NCBI GenBank assembly: GCA_964020085.1
Contig: OZ026597.1
Span: 10,542,162 to 10,606,161, forward strand
From: Micromussa lordhowensis
Lineage: Eukaryota > Cnidaria > Anthozoa > Scleractinia > Lobophylliidae
DNA: 64,000 bases
Direction: 5' to 3'
The number at the start of each line of letters is the position of its first letter. The first letter of the stretch is position 1. Under the pieces are notes generated by a model. It was given only the letters and a program-made list of their open reading frames with translations. It was not told where the DNA came from and did not search any database. Both the position numbers and the translations under genes were made by a program. Positions 12,401-27,200 of this stretch are shown one piece after another.

Positions 12401-15400
12401 AAGTAATCAATTACTTTGGTTTTGGGTTTACTACGGTTTGAGATTTTCTAAGTGGTCTAACTAGTAAGTAATTGGTTTGGTTTTGGTTTTAAGACATCTA
12501 ATTGAAAACCGCTCTATGTCACAAATTTGAACCATAATCATAAATATATAAGATCCTCAAGTTTACCTGCAACTTTGGTACTGACCACAATCCTCTACTG
12601 GCAGCTTGACAACACTAGAATTACTTCCAATGTACACAGCTCCCTGATAAAGAACAAGTCATTAAGTTGTCAGCTTTTCCTTGGATGACCGTCTACTTTT
12701 ACCAAAAGCATGACACACAGAAATAGCTAAGGGACAAGTTGTCTTGTTACATCTGTGACAATCCTCATCATTCTGAACAGGCATTAGATTTCAATGACTG
12801 ATGCAATCTCAGAAATTAAACAGTACATGTAACACTCATTTTTCTTAGCTCCAATAACTAGATTAACTACCACTTGAAATCACATTACTCACGTTATAAA
12901 GTTTCATTGTATAGATTGGATTTGGTTTCTGAAGAGAAAGGGAAAATATTAATGTTAACGCCGTACAAGTTCTCACTACGTGTATCTTAAGTAGAAACCA
13001 ATTCAGCTGCTAACACTATATGCTTCAGTCCTTCTGAACTAGACAAGTGGTCAAAAACAGCGAGTCAGGAAACACGCAGCGCATAAACTGTTCGCCCCAT
13101 CTTCAAGGAATCACTACAGCAATCACAAGAATGAACATACACTTCAGCTATTCGAAGGTCACAGGCTAGTACTTCATGTAACAACAAGAAGTACACAGCA
13201 CCTTCAACAACAGACTGCACTCACTGTCGCTTGATTTCTTTGGAGCTACATCATGCGGCAGAGGAGAGAATATTGAGAGATGTTTGCATTTCTTGACGGA
13301 TGAAATACTCTTTTTTTCATATAAAAATGAAATACCAAAACGATGGTGTGACTTATTGTAGCATTGCTGTGAAGGAAATAACTTCCAGCTGTAGGTTGTA
13401 GCATATTAGCTTCTGTCAGAATATCGAGACACTAAGGAATGCTAAAAAAATAAACATCAAATGAACAATCCACTACAGGCGTGTTTAGCTATGGGAGTCA
13501 TCATTTTTTGTGTCTTGTCAAAGGAACAATGGTAACAACTCTTTAATCACTCCTCATACAATGCTATTTAACTCCATTGTTATATACCTAGACATTCACT
13601 CAACAAAACGAGCACTGTTATTGGTTGATCCTTGGTCACGTGCCCCTGATCAAATTCAAATGTATCCCGACCGGGATACAATTGCGCAGTTGTTGCCCGC
13701 ACGCGGTCTTTGTTTGTTTTTTGTCTAAATATAAAACAGAGCACTTAATGTATGGAAAATGAGTTTTGTTTTCCCTGATGTTTCCCTCGACTTCGTCTTG
13801 GGAAACATCAGGACTTTCAGGAAAACAAAACTGTTTCCCTCGGGACCGTACATTAAGTGTATAATGTTACCGTTACTCATCTTTACAGTTCTTCAGAGTA
13901 CACGAACCTCAAAAACCCTGATCTGTTCCACAATAACAGGATTGCCATCTCCAGATATGTTGTTGAACACTTTGAACACCGTGCCATTCTCTACAAGTTG
14001 AACATTTATTTCAAATCAATGAAATCAGAAATTTACAAAGTAAAACATTGACTCATCTACAAATGGAATAAGTCCTGGCACTCAAAATGCCACTGAACTG
14101 TTATTTTTAGAACCAAGTTTCACAGTGGCCAAAACTCATGAAACTTTATGAGCCTTGTTAAATAGTTCTAGCTCCCCTCTCAAGCTGACACACATCTTCA
14201 AGTGCCACATCAGAATTTTTAGCGATCAACCATAAGTAATTTGGGGATGATAATTTTACTAGCTTTATGGGTAGGATTTCTTTCTCCTCCCTTTCTCCCC
14301 CTGTGTGATGTCCACCCTTGTTCTCTTGTATTACCCTGTACAATTAACAACCCAAAGATGATGACAGCAAGATCCACCACTCGCTTCCACCAAAAAACCT
14401 CCTCACTGTAGGCTGCCTAGTTTAAAGCAGGCATATGTAGTCGGCCCCTACAGTACTTAGGTCAGTAACAGGTAACTTCACTCTCCTTAGACATACATGG
14501 CGTAGAAACTTATCAGAAATGGGCGAGAGTGCACCTTTGAAGCAGGCACCTGAGAAAGACCTAAACTGAGCTGACACAACATGCATTTATGAAATTTGCA
14601 CTTCACAGACACCTAAATTAAGAACACACTTGAGACTCTCCACAAATGAGTGACAACAGAATGACTTTCACATATCAATGGTAACTAAAGTTGTGTACTG
14701 TAAGTAACATAAAATTTGTGCAATATTTTCATCCTGCAGAGTTTTCATCCTGTGTTTAGACTATTTGTTACTTACCTATAGACATAAACATGACAGGAGT
14801 AACCTGTACATTTCCCCTTTTAGCTTTATCCACAACAAGCTGTGTAAATCTACAATAAACAGCACAAAGTTGTTCAACTACTTTTGAACAATGAGCATTT
14901 CCAGAAAATTAGTGTCGAAACCTCTACCCCCTCCCCTCTGGAGTTTCACAAATTGACCCTCAAAATACAGTGTGTACCCTCCCCTGCATGTGGAACGTTT
15001 TGCACAACACGGAAATTATTTCCACAGTTTTACAAACACCAAAATTGCAAATACAAGTAAATGGAGTGTGAAGCTTCTTGAGTGCGTCTCTTAAACTTCA
15101 AAAATAACGTTTTGTTACCTTACTTCAGGTCTGGTAAACAGAGGTTTTCTTGCTTGAAACAGCGGGTCTGGCATGAGTGGATCAGCTAAGAGGGTGTGGT
15201 CAGAAGCAAACTTGATGGTTTCCCAAGAGTATCTCTTTGTATCAAGTTTGCTATCACACTAAACAATTTAAAAGGTTATAACAATAAAATATTAACTATC
15301 ATAGTGGGTGCAATAATACTAACACACAGAGTATAACAATAGTTATTATAACACCATTAAGATTGCCTCAAACTGACATCTAGGTAATAAATAGATTAAA

Positions 15401-18400
15401 TAGACCTGTCCCTAAATCATACCCCTCGCTAAATTATGCCTGGCATCATTCTATATAATTTTACTAGTTACCAACATTGGTTTGTATGTCGCTAGGCGTG
15501 TTTCACAGACTGAGATGTTGTTTTGAAAACTTTCAGGTCATACATGACTTTTTTAATAGTCTCAGACCCATGACCTTTTTAATAGTCTCAGACCAAACAA
15601 GGAATCAAAGAAAAATTAGCATGTGTTTATTTTAAAAACCAAAATATTACTAGCTGAAAAAAAATGTTACCCTACATACATCAAGGTTGAATTACTCTTT
15701 ATGTTGCACTGTCCATTTCACGCACCTTTGGCCTGCCAGGAACCATTGTCAAATTTATTGGAGATACTGAAACCCACAAAGAAGTACCATCAAAACCTTT
15801 GTCAGTAGTCTCTTTCAAGTACTGGCTTGCATCAAACAGTTTTGTAACAGACTTCATGCTGTACCTACAAACAGCTGAGCCAAGCACTCCAAGCCTAAGA
15901 TAAAAGGAATGATTATTATCATGATTAACTGGTGAAGCTAAGAGGTAAAGTATGCTGCCTTGCATTACATCATAGGGAAACAGCACATGACATGATAATT
16001 ATGGGGAGGTATTCCCTTATACAAGCTACATGTACTTACATAAAGAGTATCGGTTTTTGAGACATTTTGGTCTTAGATACTATTAATTTTAGGGATTCTG
16101 GCCTTTTTGGCTTAAAATAGTACACATTGCACATTCTGGATTTGAACTGTGCATATCATTCAGATAAAATTAATCTTTACTTCATTAAAAATGGAGAATT
16201 TGAATCTCTTCTCAATACACAAATTAAAGCCATTCCTGGTTAGCTGAAGACATTTATTACAGATATGTACTGGTTTTAGTAGGTCTGAAATAAGGTATAG
16301 GTTTTTTTGGATCAAGTCTAGAATAGGGTACAGAAAATCATGCTTTTTGGCCTAAAATTTGGCCGAGAGTTTCAAAAACCTGGCAGCAGATGATCCACAC
16401 CAAACATTTTGGGGAGTCCCCCACAAGACTTACTTATGACAGTGATGTTAAGCACTTACCAAATAGCTAACAGTATCACAAAATTAGGGGATTGGATCTA
16501 CATTATTGTATGTTGTACTATCACAGCAATCACATTTGAACTCAAATAAAGAATGTTACAAAATCCCCTTAAGTTGATCCCGCTTTGATCTTTGAATTTG
16601 TACCTAGCACCATTTATGCAAGAGACAAGAGAGTCAATGACACTGTAGAACAAAATCAAAGCAAGCTGCAATACTATGTGGTTTGCCTCAGAAATTGGTT
16701 GCTTCTTACTTTTGGGTTACATACATGCAGTGACAATTTTTCATCAGAAACATAAAAAGCTGTTAGTAGTACTACTTACTTTGGGGTGGTGAAAATTCCA
16801 TAAACGTATTCTTCATTTGTCACAGGGTCTTGGTAGGTAGCTGTTGCTTCTGAGAATACAAATAATTGATTGTCTTAAATGAAATGTTTTTGTAAATTTT
16901 TATCATCATATACATTGCGTTTAACAACCTTGCTGGTCAGGATATAAATTGGAATATTCCAACACCTTTCAATCAATGCTTTGCTAGACGTGTACCTAGC
17001 CTGCCTCCTGACACCCTCTGTGAATGAACTCATTCATTTTGTTGAGTGGTGTTTCAATTTGGTTAAAAATCAATGATTTGAAAAACAAAAGACCAATTGT
17101 CCCACAAATTATGATCTATCCACAGATCCTCTATCTCGTCTTGAGTTGGTCAAGATCACAAGCAAAATAATAACTGCAGTAGATAAGAACAAGCCAAAAC
17201 ACAAAAAGGGGTACATCACATTGAGGAGGCCCAAAAAAGTCTGTGGACAGACCACACAAAATACTTTTAAAGAGTATTGTTTATCGGGAATTTCACAGTT
17301 GTATCCACAAAGAAAATAGAATGAAATATAAATATTGATTTAGTGAATAATTAACTGCGCGGCCATGGGCAGAGCGCGGTTCTTGCTCTGCCCAGGGTCT
17401 ATATTTATTTTTGTTTTGTTTCGTGTACTTGGCCAAATGTTGAATCATGCAACTTATGATGTTTATTCGCTAAAAGCTGTTGGCACATTAATACACGGAA
17501 AATGTTTCGGATATTGTTTTCTTTATTGTATGTAAAATATATTTTCTTTTCGTTTTATTGAAGCGTTGGATTTGAAGAGAATATTAAAAAAAAGTATAAC
17601 TAACATGTACTTCGGCTATGGAATGCGCTGATGTTGCAGCTTTCACTTTCGCTACATGACAATTTACATCGCGCCTACTTTGCAAGTACATTTTGCCAGA
17701 AATGACAGTCATTAATTTATTTGCAATTTTGCTAGTATTTCTTGTGGGTAGTATTTCTTGTGGGGAATTGAAGTGGATTCCTTGGCTATTTCATCGAAGC
17801 GAGTTAAGAGATTCAAAGGAAAATTAAATATTTGCTGAGGTAAACAAGAGCTTGCCAGAACTTGTAGTGATTATATCAATGCTAGGAGACAAAAACACAA
17901 CCGTTCTAAAATTAGCCGATGATAGCATAAACCTCAGATTGTGTGACACAAGTGACTACTTTGCTTGTCCTTTACTCATAGCACAAACAAATTAAATTTT
18001 GACTTTTAAAGAAGACAGCTGTTTATTAATAGCGTAATTAATAGCATGATACTCGTTTCCTTTTGACATCAGTCATAAGAATGTCCCGAGTGAACTTCCA
18101 GATTAAAACCATTTCGTCATCATAGATGAGTGATGGTGCAATAATACAGTTTGTTGATCAAGTGATGTGGTGTCTACAGTAATCAGTGAATCATCAAGGA
18201 CTGCTTTGGAATGTGCACTGCGTTGCGACTATAGTGCTAAGAAAAGGGTTAAATTTAAAAAGTGGGGTTATAAGATCTAAAAGATCTTCTTGTTATTTGT
18301 GATAAAGAGGGGATTATAAAAATTTAAGCAATTAATCAGATACAAGCTAACTGACATGAAAAGAGGTCTATCAACCTACAAAATGTACAATGTACAACAG

Positions 18401-21400
18401 GGTGCAGTACTTAAACATCCCAAATGCACATAAATTACAGATACCAAACTATACACACAAATACCTAAAGACACCTAACAATAATGTAGCCCTTATAAAT
18501 ACATTTGTAATACTTACGTAGTTCATTATAATGAAATGGAATTGCTCCAGGGACAGAACACAATATTCTAGTCTTCACAAATGAAGTGAATCTGTTTTCC
18601 AATTGTCTATTACCTCCTTCATCATACTGAAAAATACAAAATATTTCTGACCAGTTACATCATTGTTTACCTTTGTTTCTTCTATTTTTTCTGTAGTACA
18701 GATTGATTGCATGACCCACATCTACATAGAAATCTCTGTGAGTGCTTTGGTTAATCTGCACTCCATATTTTTCTGATTGTATCTCTCCTCAATCCAAACA
18801 GAAAAAGCAGTGATTATCCAGTAGTATAGGAGAATCTTTATGAAGATACGATTGATCATCACAGTTATACACAACTTAGGCACTTGTGAAATGTACATGT
18901 AAGCCTGAAAGGAATTCGCACCTGAATGGGATACTGGTGCAGTGTTCCACCAACTGAGTTATCAAGCCACTGGGAGCTGGTCACATTGCGAGTTTGTAGT
19001 ATACCCGTGGATGATGAAGAATGCAAATGAATATATGAAAGATCATATACACGTATTTGAACTGTGGAGAAAGATATGAAGATATGATTGATCATCGCAG
19101 TTTATACACAACTTAAACACTATACTTATTATACACAGTGCTTAAGTTGTGTGCATAACTGCAATGATCAGTCATAACTTCATATCTTTCTCTGCAGTTC
19201 AAATATATGATCTTTCATATATTCATTTGCAAGAGAATCTTTGTTCACAATATTTGCCTCATTAGCATAAAAGATGGAGCTACAAAAACCTTAGTTCTGA
19301 ATAGTGAAAGGGCATAGCACAATTAATTTTCCCGTAGAATTCTAGCCTTAAGTTATTGAATACTTTTTGTGCAATGTATGGTTTCAAAACTCAAAATTTT
19401 ACAAAGAATGTATGAGTTCATTAGCACTTTTGCCACCCAGAAATTTTTTGAAAGCCAATTTCTCAGCGAATATTACAGATACACACAAAGAGCCAAAAAT
19501 TTCACCAATCACTTAGATTCACAGGCTCTTTAAATGTTTGTAGTGATGCCTTTGCTGGCCAAAGAATATGTTAATGAGGTAAAATGTAAACAATGACAGC
19601 ATACATGTAGATTTGCCTAATATATATTTAGGGTAAAAAACAAAACCTAAATGCAGTAATGATACACCGATTCAGGCTATTACCGGAAGTTGCATGAAAG
19701 CGAGGCCTAAGGGCCAAGAACTCAATACAATATGGCGGAAGATAAAGAGAGAAGTCACAGCAGCCACAAATGCTGCGCTGCAGCGCAATGTATCAATCGT
19801 TCAGACAATCGGAAAGATCTCACCTTTCACGCTTTTCCCAAAGACCAAGATCAGAGGAAAATATGGATGGCAAAAATGAAACGTGGCGATCAAAAATTCA
19901 CATCTAATACATCACTTTTCTGCTGTTCGGCACATTTCACCGCGAAAGATTATAGATCTTCCTTGACTGGAAAAAGACGCGATCTGATCAAGAATGCGGT
20001 TCCTTCTATTTTTCCGTGGACGGAGGACTACGATAAAGGAATTCGAACTGAGAGGTCCGAAAGAGCAAACGTTCGTGATAGCAAAAAGCTTCAACTATCA
20101 GTTGCTCCCGGGGTTGCTACGGACTCTGTCAACACTGCTGAGAAAGAAGAAGCCAAACCGCAAGAGATTGAAGAGAGGGACTTAGTTGCCGAGATTTGTG
20201 AACTCACGCAAAAAGTGTTTCTTTTGAAATTTGGCCTGGAACGTTTCAGTTCCAATGACGATGACATATTTTTCTACACAGGATTTTCGTCTTATGAAAC
20301 CTTGCTAACATTTTGGAACTTCGTCAAACCGAGTGCTGAGTCGCTTCTCAGTTGGAACCAGGCACGTTCTAAAGTTAATGGAGAACTCAAGGACACTGCA
20401 TTTCCTTACTTACAAGGTCAAAAGAAAGAAAAACAACGGACACGAGAGATTGAGCCAATTGATCAGTTGTGGATGTTTCTTTCGAGGATGCGACTTGGAC
20501 TGTTTGAGCGTGACTTGGCACATAGATTTAACGTGTCTGTAGGCACTGTATCCGATATTGATATCACTTGGGCAAACTACCTTTACCTGGTGTTGGGTAG
20601 TTTGCCTATATGGCCTTCAAAAGATAAGATAAAACAGCACTTACCAGAATCATTTAAGGGGAGGTATGAGAGTGTACGAGGAATTCTTGATTGCACTGAG
20701 TTGAAATGTGAACTTCCCAAGGATTATCAGAAGCATTCAGAGATGTACTCTGATTACAAGTCTCATGACACATTCAAGGGGTTGATATGTATTTCACCTT
20801 CTGGTTGGATTACCTTTGTTAGCCAGTTATATCCTGGAAGAATCAGTGACAAAGAAGTTGTAGAAAAGAGTAACTTTTGCCAGCTAATTGAACCAGGGGA
20901 TCAATATCTAGCAGACAAAGGGTTTGAAATTCATGACCTCATTGCTCTCAGAGGAGGGAGTTTATATATTCCTCCAAAGAGATTCTCTGTATTTGACCAG
21001 TTTACAGAATCCCAATGTTTTGAGACTATGAGTATAGCTAATGTGCGAATACATGTAGAAAGAGGAATAAAAAGGATAAAGGCTTGGAATATTTTCAATC
21101 AAGTTCTGCCTCTTTCCAGCTTTGGATCCATTAATCAGATCTGGACTGTGTGTGCATTGTTAGTCAACTTTCAAAACCCAATCATTTCTGTTTAAAGAAA
21201 CAATTTATTTATTCTATTTTTAAGTGATATTTACATTGAAATAGCACTTGAATACAGAATCAAACTAGAAGTACTCTCGAGAAGATATAGATGTCAGCTC
21301 TGTAAAACCTGCCTTTCAGACAGCAGAAAATTAAGCCTCTTCAAGAACTCCTGTATTTAGGCTTAGTTTTTTCATTCATGAAAAGTTCACAATTTAAAGT

Positions 21401-24244
21401 TCACAGTATGCAGAGTTTAAGTCATTTCAGGTTTTTGTCTTTAATGTATTGCTCATAAAAAGCAAGGATTCTTGGTTTTATCTCACTTTGCCATCTTGAT
21501 GAGAATGTTACGTTCATAACCAATATTGGAAATCTAATGCTAGTAAAAACAACAAAGTCTGTCAATGAAAGCTTTGTGATTCCCATCTGCATTTGGGACT
21601 GAAACCAATATTTGTGATTTTCTTTTACTTCATATTTATTAGAGTCTGTTTCCATAAATGGAAAACTTGTTTCTTTTTGATGATCTTTGATAGCATTTGT
21701 AGGTGAGAAATCTTGTTTTGACTCAAGACATTTGATTTCTACATTTCTAATCTCAGTGTCACCATTGTGATATTCAATAACAGCAATTCTATCAGGGCTT
21801 GCTGCAAGAACTGTATTATCTGTATCCACAATTAGGCCAACCTCTTGAAGTGTCACTGCTTTAACATCTGGTAAAGATGACAGGTACTCTCTGTACAAAT
21901 TTGCTGCCACTGGTTCATTTTCAATACCATATATCATACCTTTGCTTTTATAATTTAGGTTTTTAGCTTGTAAATAGCTCACTTTCTTGTTGGGTTTTCC
22001 TTTTGAATTTTTTTAACCAGATTTTCTGGTATTTTCCTTTGGTCATTCATATGGGAAAAGACATCTTTACAGATACTGGCAGTTATCCTGTTCTGTTTTT
22101 TCTCAAACCAAGTAGGGTTGTCTGCTTGCCCCCTTGTTACCTTTTCAATGTGCTTTTGCTCATCTGTAAGTTTTTCAATAAATTTTTCTGATTGTACAGA
22201 TGGTTGTTGTGTTTGTATAAATGGCAAATTAGATGCCCCACCATTCGATTGTAGCTGTTGTTGCTCTGCAGCTGTTTCAGATACACTACTAGAAGTACTG
22301 CTAGAAGTACACTGAGGTGTTACTGGGTTAAACCCTTGCAATTGCTTGTGAAGTGTTGACCCTTTAGCAACTGTTCCAACTATGGTCGTAACTGTTGGTA
22401 TAAGAATTTCATCTGGAAGCATTGCAGCAAAAGGTATGTTTGGGTTTATGTTCTGAAGGTCTTGTTTCAGTTTCAACATACCCTCCACATCTAGTTTCTG
22501 GCATTTGGGGGGTCTTGGATCATACAGTTTGGAAAGGATACCTCGTCTCTTTCTTCCAGGTAGGTCAGAGGAATGTCTGGGCTTTACTAAATTAGACGCC
22601 ATGACAGGGTGGAATTCAACTTCTCGTTTGTTCCCCTTTCCCCATTCCCTTGGCTTTGATGTGCATGGTAGGCTGTCAGGCACAGACTTTATTAGCTCTG
22701 ACTTTCGTGTCATATCCTCGAGTTTCCAAACTACCGCCATAACATGACAACAGCATCCACTATTAGAGGCGCGACACTGCTTGTCACACTTTGCTGCAAC
22801 AATTTTCGGGGTTTCCGTTTGGTTAAGAACCAATTTAACCTTGTATTTTACGTTCCTTTTGTAAGAAGCCCAACAGCATGCTCTCAAATATACAACACGT
22901 TTCTCAGCGCTGTTGCAAACTTGCAAATCATGTACAAAGTTCATCATGCGAAGACCTTTATCACTCTAGTTTATCACAACATCTGCATTGGCAAACTTTT
23001 GACGGACTTGCCAGAATTTTTTACTTGCTCAAAAGCGTCCATCGGGAGAAATGAAGGTAAAATAGAAAAGCCGAAAATAGCGTAGAATCGTCGGGTGGAA
23101 AGTTATCAAAAGGTGAATCAACTGAACTTGTCTGGCTGACCGTGTTATTTACCACATCATTTTGCTTAAGTTTCTCAAGCTTTGCTTTGGTATAGCACCT
23201 GTCAGGGTCAGGATCATATACTTTGTCCCTATAAAAGGATATCGCGTTGAATGCTTTGACTCTGGCAAAAAAAAGAAAATAAAATAAAATAATAAGTTGA
23301 CCGTAGAGGCTTTGTGTGAGGCACGCCTTCGAACAGTGTTTCCTCAAGTTCGCGCGAAATGTTTCAAAGCTTACTTTTCGACTAGATCCTTCTCTGATCC
23401 TTGTTGATTGAGCCGTCTACATTTTAACCAGAACTTTAACTGTGGAACAGTCCATTTACCTAAATTCTCTACATTTTCAACGCTTGAGCACGGTATATCC
23501 TCCGGTGTAAGGTTTAAATTTACCGCCATGTTTCGCTCCCGGCCACTGCAAATGTCACCCTTGGCCCTTAGGCCTCGCTTTCATGCTACTTCCGGTAATA
23601 GCCTGAATCGGTGTATTGACCCTTAGTGATGACCTAACAAATATAATGAAGTTATCGACAATCTTTCTGTAGTACTTCACTGTTAGATCATGTCCAAGTA
23701 CTTATCAATGAAAACATCTACTTGCATGGATACACATACCTGACAGACTCTGGCTACTCGTGAATAAATAGCCTACAGAAAAATGACAACAAATCCATCA
23801 TTAACTTGCCTATAAAGCAAATGCTCACAAATTGTAATTCATTTTAAAATCAATGGTTATCCTTGAAATCTGATTGGCTCTCAGCAGGGTGATATATTCA
23901 CGAATCGCACTATTTTTTGCTCTATATTGCATCTTTCTCCTGGCCAGTGAGAATGGAATACTAAAACAAAATAACCAATCAGATTTCAAGGCTTTTTGAA
24001 ACTACTGGTAACCAATCGGCATTACAGGAAGCCATTGTTTGGCAAATATTGGTACTGACCAAAATCTTGTAGTTCTTGTATTTCAAAATGGATGTACTGT
24101 AATAAAGTGAGAATTGAACTGAGTGGAGTGCAATTTCGGTCTGAAATCAAACTTGCAATAATTTCTAATCGAACTCACGCTGCACCCTCGTTCGATTTTG
24201 AAATCATGCATATGATTTCAGACCTAGTAATAAACATGAAAAAA

Positions 24245-24283
<39 letters not shown>

Positions 24284-27200
24284 TGAAACACCAGTGCAAA
24301 AAGTGTAACACCAGTGCAAATTACACATCGTAATTCTGGATGATGATTGGCAGAAAGACAATGAGAAATTTTGTAGGCAAATGATATCATGTAAAGCAGT
24401 GACAAAAATTTTGTACGGAAACTCTGAAAAAAGTTTTCTCGAGTGTGAAAAAAATGGCTTCAAGAAACATTTTCCGGCAATTTTTCAGTGCAAATTTTTT
24501 CATGTTTGTATTATTAATAAGTAATCATACAGTTTTTCTCGTTAAATTTGAAATTAAGTTGCACTTGTGAGTTTTTCAAAAAGCTCACTCGTGCAAATTA
24601 ATTCCAAATTGAACTCGAAACCGTATGATTACCTATACTAATTGCACTCCATTCAGTTGAATTACATGTACCATTACACTTAAAGTTACATGCAAATTTG
24701 GGTGAAAATTGCATACTTTAGGTTATTTGGGAAGCTCTGACAAAAGTAAATTTGTTCCATGATTATAAAAAATCTATTTTGGTAAAATTCCAAAGACAGT
24801 AGCAGAGAGTGTTCATTCTCAAAGTTGCATGTCAAGGGTGTAAATTATATACATTTTTGCCTAAGCCACTCAAAACTTATAAACTCTAGTCTACACCACC
24901 AAAAACCGTAGTACATACACAGTCATAATACTGATTTTACAAAGCTTCTATTTACAACAGCACTAAATTGCAGGCAGAGGAAACAATTTTACAAGGCTAC
25001 GTGTGACAACACAAAGACTAAGAGGATGGTATACCCGACTGTGTTATAACCAATCAAGGTGTAGAGCTGGGAGACGACAAATCGCAGGACTGGGGAGGAT
25101 AGTGCACATTTTCAAAACAAGAAGAAGTTCCACTCCACAATGAAGAACTGTATAATTTGTAACTAACTTACCTTACTTGTCTCTGCAGCCGTCTCTCTTA
25201 GAAAAAAGTAAATGAAGTTGTCCGTATAATTAAATGATGATATAAAGTCAGCATCTGAAGGACGAACAAAAAAATAGGCGCCAAGGTGAAAATGCAAAAA
25301 GTACAATATTGTGAATAATGAATATTGCTGATGAGAGGCGTTGTTGAATGTTTATAAGCCATTGTTAAAGAATGTTTGAATTTGCCCAAACTGATGAAAA
25401 ACAATATGGTTCTTAGGCCATAAATATGCGGGACATTGAATATTCTCATCAAAACAAATTATGTGTTATTAAAATGGGGTTGACAGGCCTACAACAGTTT
25501 GTGGCAATTGTATATTTGCCGTTATCTTTTCGGTCACTCGACCAGTTTTGTTGCTTCACTTGTGTTTATGAAGGACACTTCATGTTGTGTTTTAAAGGGG
25601 CTCAGTCACGGTATTTTAAAAATTACTGTTAAATTGAAGGAAACCTAAAAATAATACTTTACAAAGATAGAAAATCATCAAAGAGATGATAATAAACCAT
25701 AAAGGAACACAGATGGTCAAGGATGGAGAAGATTGACATGGATTGCAAAATGATTTTGAAAAGTTTAGCTAAACTTTTCAAAATCGTTGTTTGCAATCCG
25801 TGTCAATCTTCTCCATCCTTGACCATCTGTGTTCCTTTATGGTTTATTATCATCTCTTTGATGATCTTCTATCTTTGTAAAGTATTATTTTTAGGTTTTC
25901 TTCATTTAACGGTAATTTTGTCGATGCTTAAAATAACTCAAAATACCGTGACTGAGTCCCTTTAAGGAGGATTTTCAAGTAGAGTGAGAAGTTAGACTGT
26001 GCTATGGCAAAATTTTAGAGGTCATAGGTCTGCATGATCTCCGCTGTTATCTCCACGTCGCTTCCTCAAGTCTGACACCTCTGTAAGTTGCCGTGTGTTT
26101 ATGCATTGTTTAGGCAGTAGATGTGCTTTAATGTCTCGAAGTATTTGCTTTTGAGGGACAAAGTATGAAATTTACTGTGAACATATTGCTTACTTGTATT
26201 CTATATTGTGACGTTGGGCGTGGCTGAGATTAGTACTTTTTGCAAATAACTAACTAATACTACTTATTACTGGTACTTATAACCAGAAAAATAACAGACT
26301 AGTTAATTATTTTCAGTAAAAACTTTCTTAAAAAATGACTCTTTAGTTTAGTTTTAAGCGTTTTCACAGTATTTGCTTTCTTTATGTCTCCTGGAATTGC
26401 GTTCCATAATTTCGGTGCGGCAAAAGAAAAGGCTCTTGCACCACAACTGTCCGTTTTAACCATTTGACAACTAAGTGACAAGTGTGATGAAGATCTTAAA
26501 TTATTATGTGATGGACGGACCAGTATTCCTAGAATAGAAGAAGACGGTATTCCTAGAAGTACAAAATGTAAATGGTAACATTTCCAGTGAAATATTGGCA
26601 CTACCTTTAACACTTTGCACTGGTACATTGCTGTACATTGCTGTTCATTGCTTACAAAAACCTGGAGGACTTGCAGGATCTTAATGTTCAATTTTTTTTA
26701 TTTTAATAGAAAAGGTCAAGCACAAATCTGATTGTTGTAAATAAAAATTCTATACCTTTTAGAACATAAACATTAGGGGATGAATCTGTTTGCAGAAGAG
26801 TTTTACTGTTCAAATCTGCTGCAACCCATCTATAAATAACTGATCTGCCAATGTTGATTCCAGTAAACAGGTGATTACCTGCAAGAAGGAATATTTACAG
26901 TTAACTGTCATGAGCTGTAATGAAATGAAATCACCCATTCCACGCAATTTCCAAGTACTCTCTAACTGCTGTAAATTCTGACAAGAGGCAACGACTCCAC
27001 ATCTTCTCTTGATCAAGGATTATGCTCTGACTATGTCCTAGAATCATAAACACTTCCTTGAAAATGGGAGTTGTTTCTGATGTATGGTGCTAAGGTATCA
27101 CCAGTGTTTAATGAGTAATATGGATAACTTGCTATCATCTTATCTCTGTACTGCCAGTTGTCTAAAAAGTAAATGAAAAGGCTGTACATCATCAACTATA

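Larger units (their letters stand above)
19664..23614. mobile_element. ISL2EU-type DNA transposon
   Basis: Terminal inverted repeats of 55 bp (19664-19718 and 23560-23614) begin ACACCGATTCAGGCTATTAC and differ at one position. The element is flanked by AT at 19662-19663 and 23615-23616, a 2-bp target duplication. It encodes a THAP/DDE transposase on the plus strand and a YqaJ-exonuclease protein on the minus strand, transcribed toward each other. This two-gene content and the 2-bp duplication match the described ISL2EU superfamily. It sits within the semaphorin intron between exons 23772-23740 and 18626-18518. Confidence 0.88.

Noticed and set aside
13857..14051. Plus-strand ORF opposite a semaphorin exon
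   Set aside because: It is the antisense shadow of the exon 13990-13908, whose minus-strand reading is clearly sema-like.
22003..23085. Several plus-strand ORFs in the ISL2EU element
   Set aside because: They are antisense to the YqaJ-type gene and have no domains of their own.
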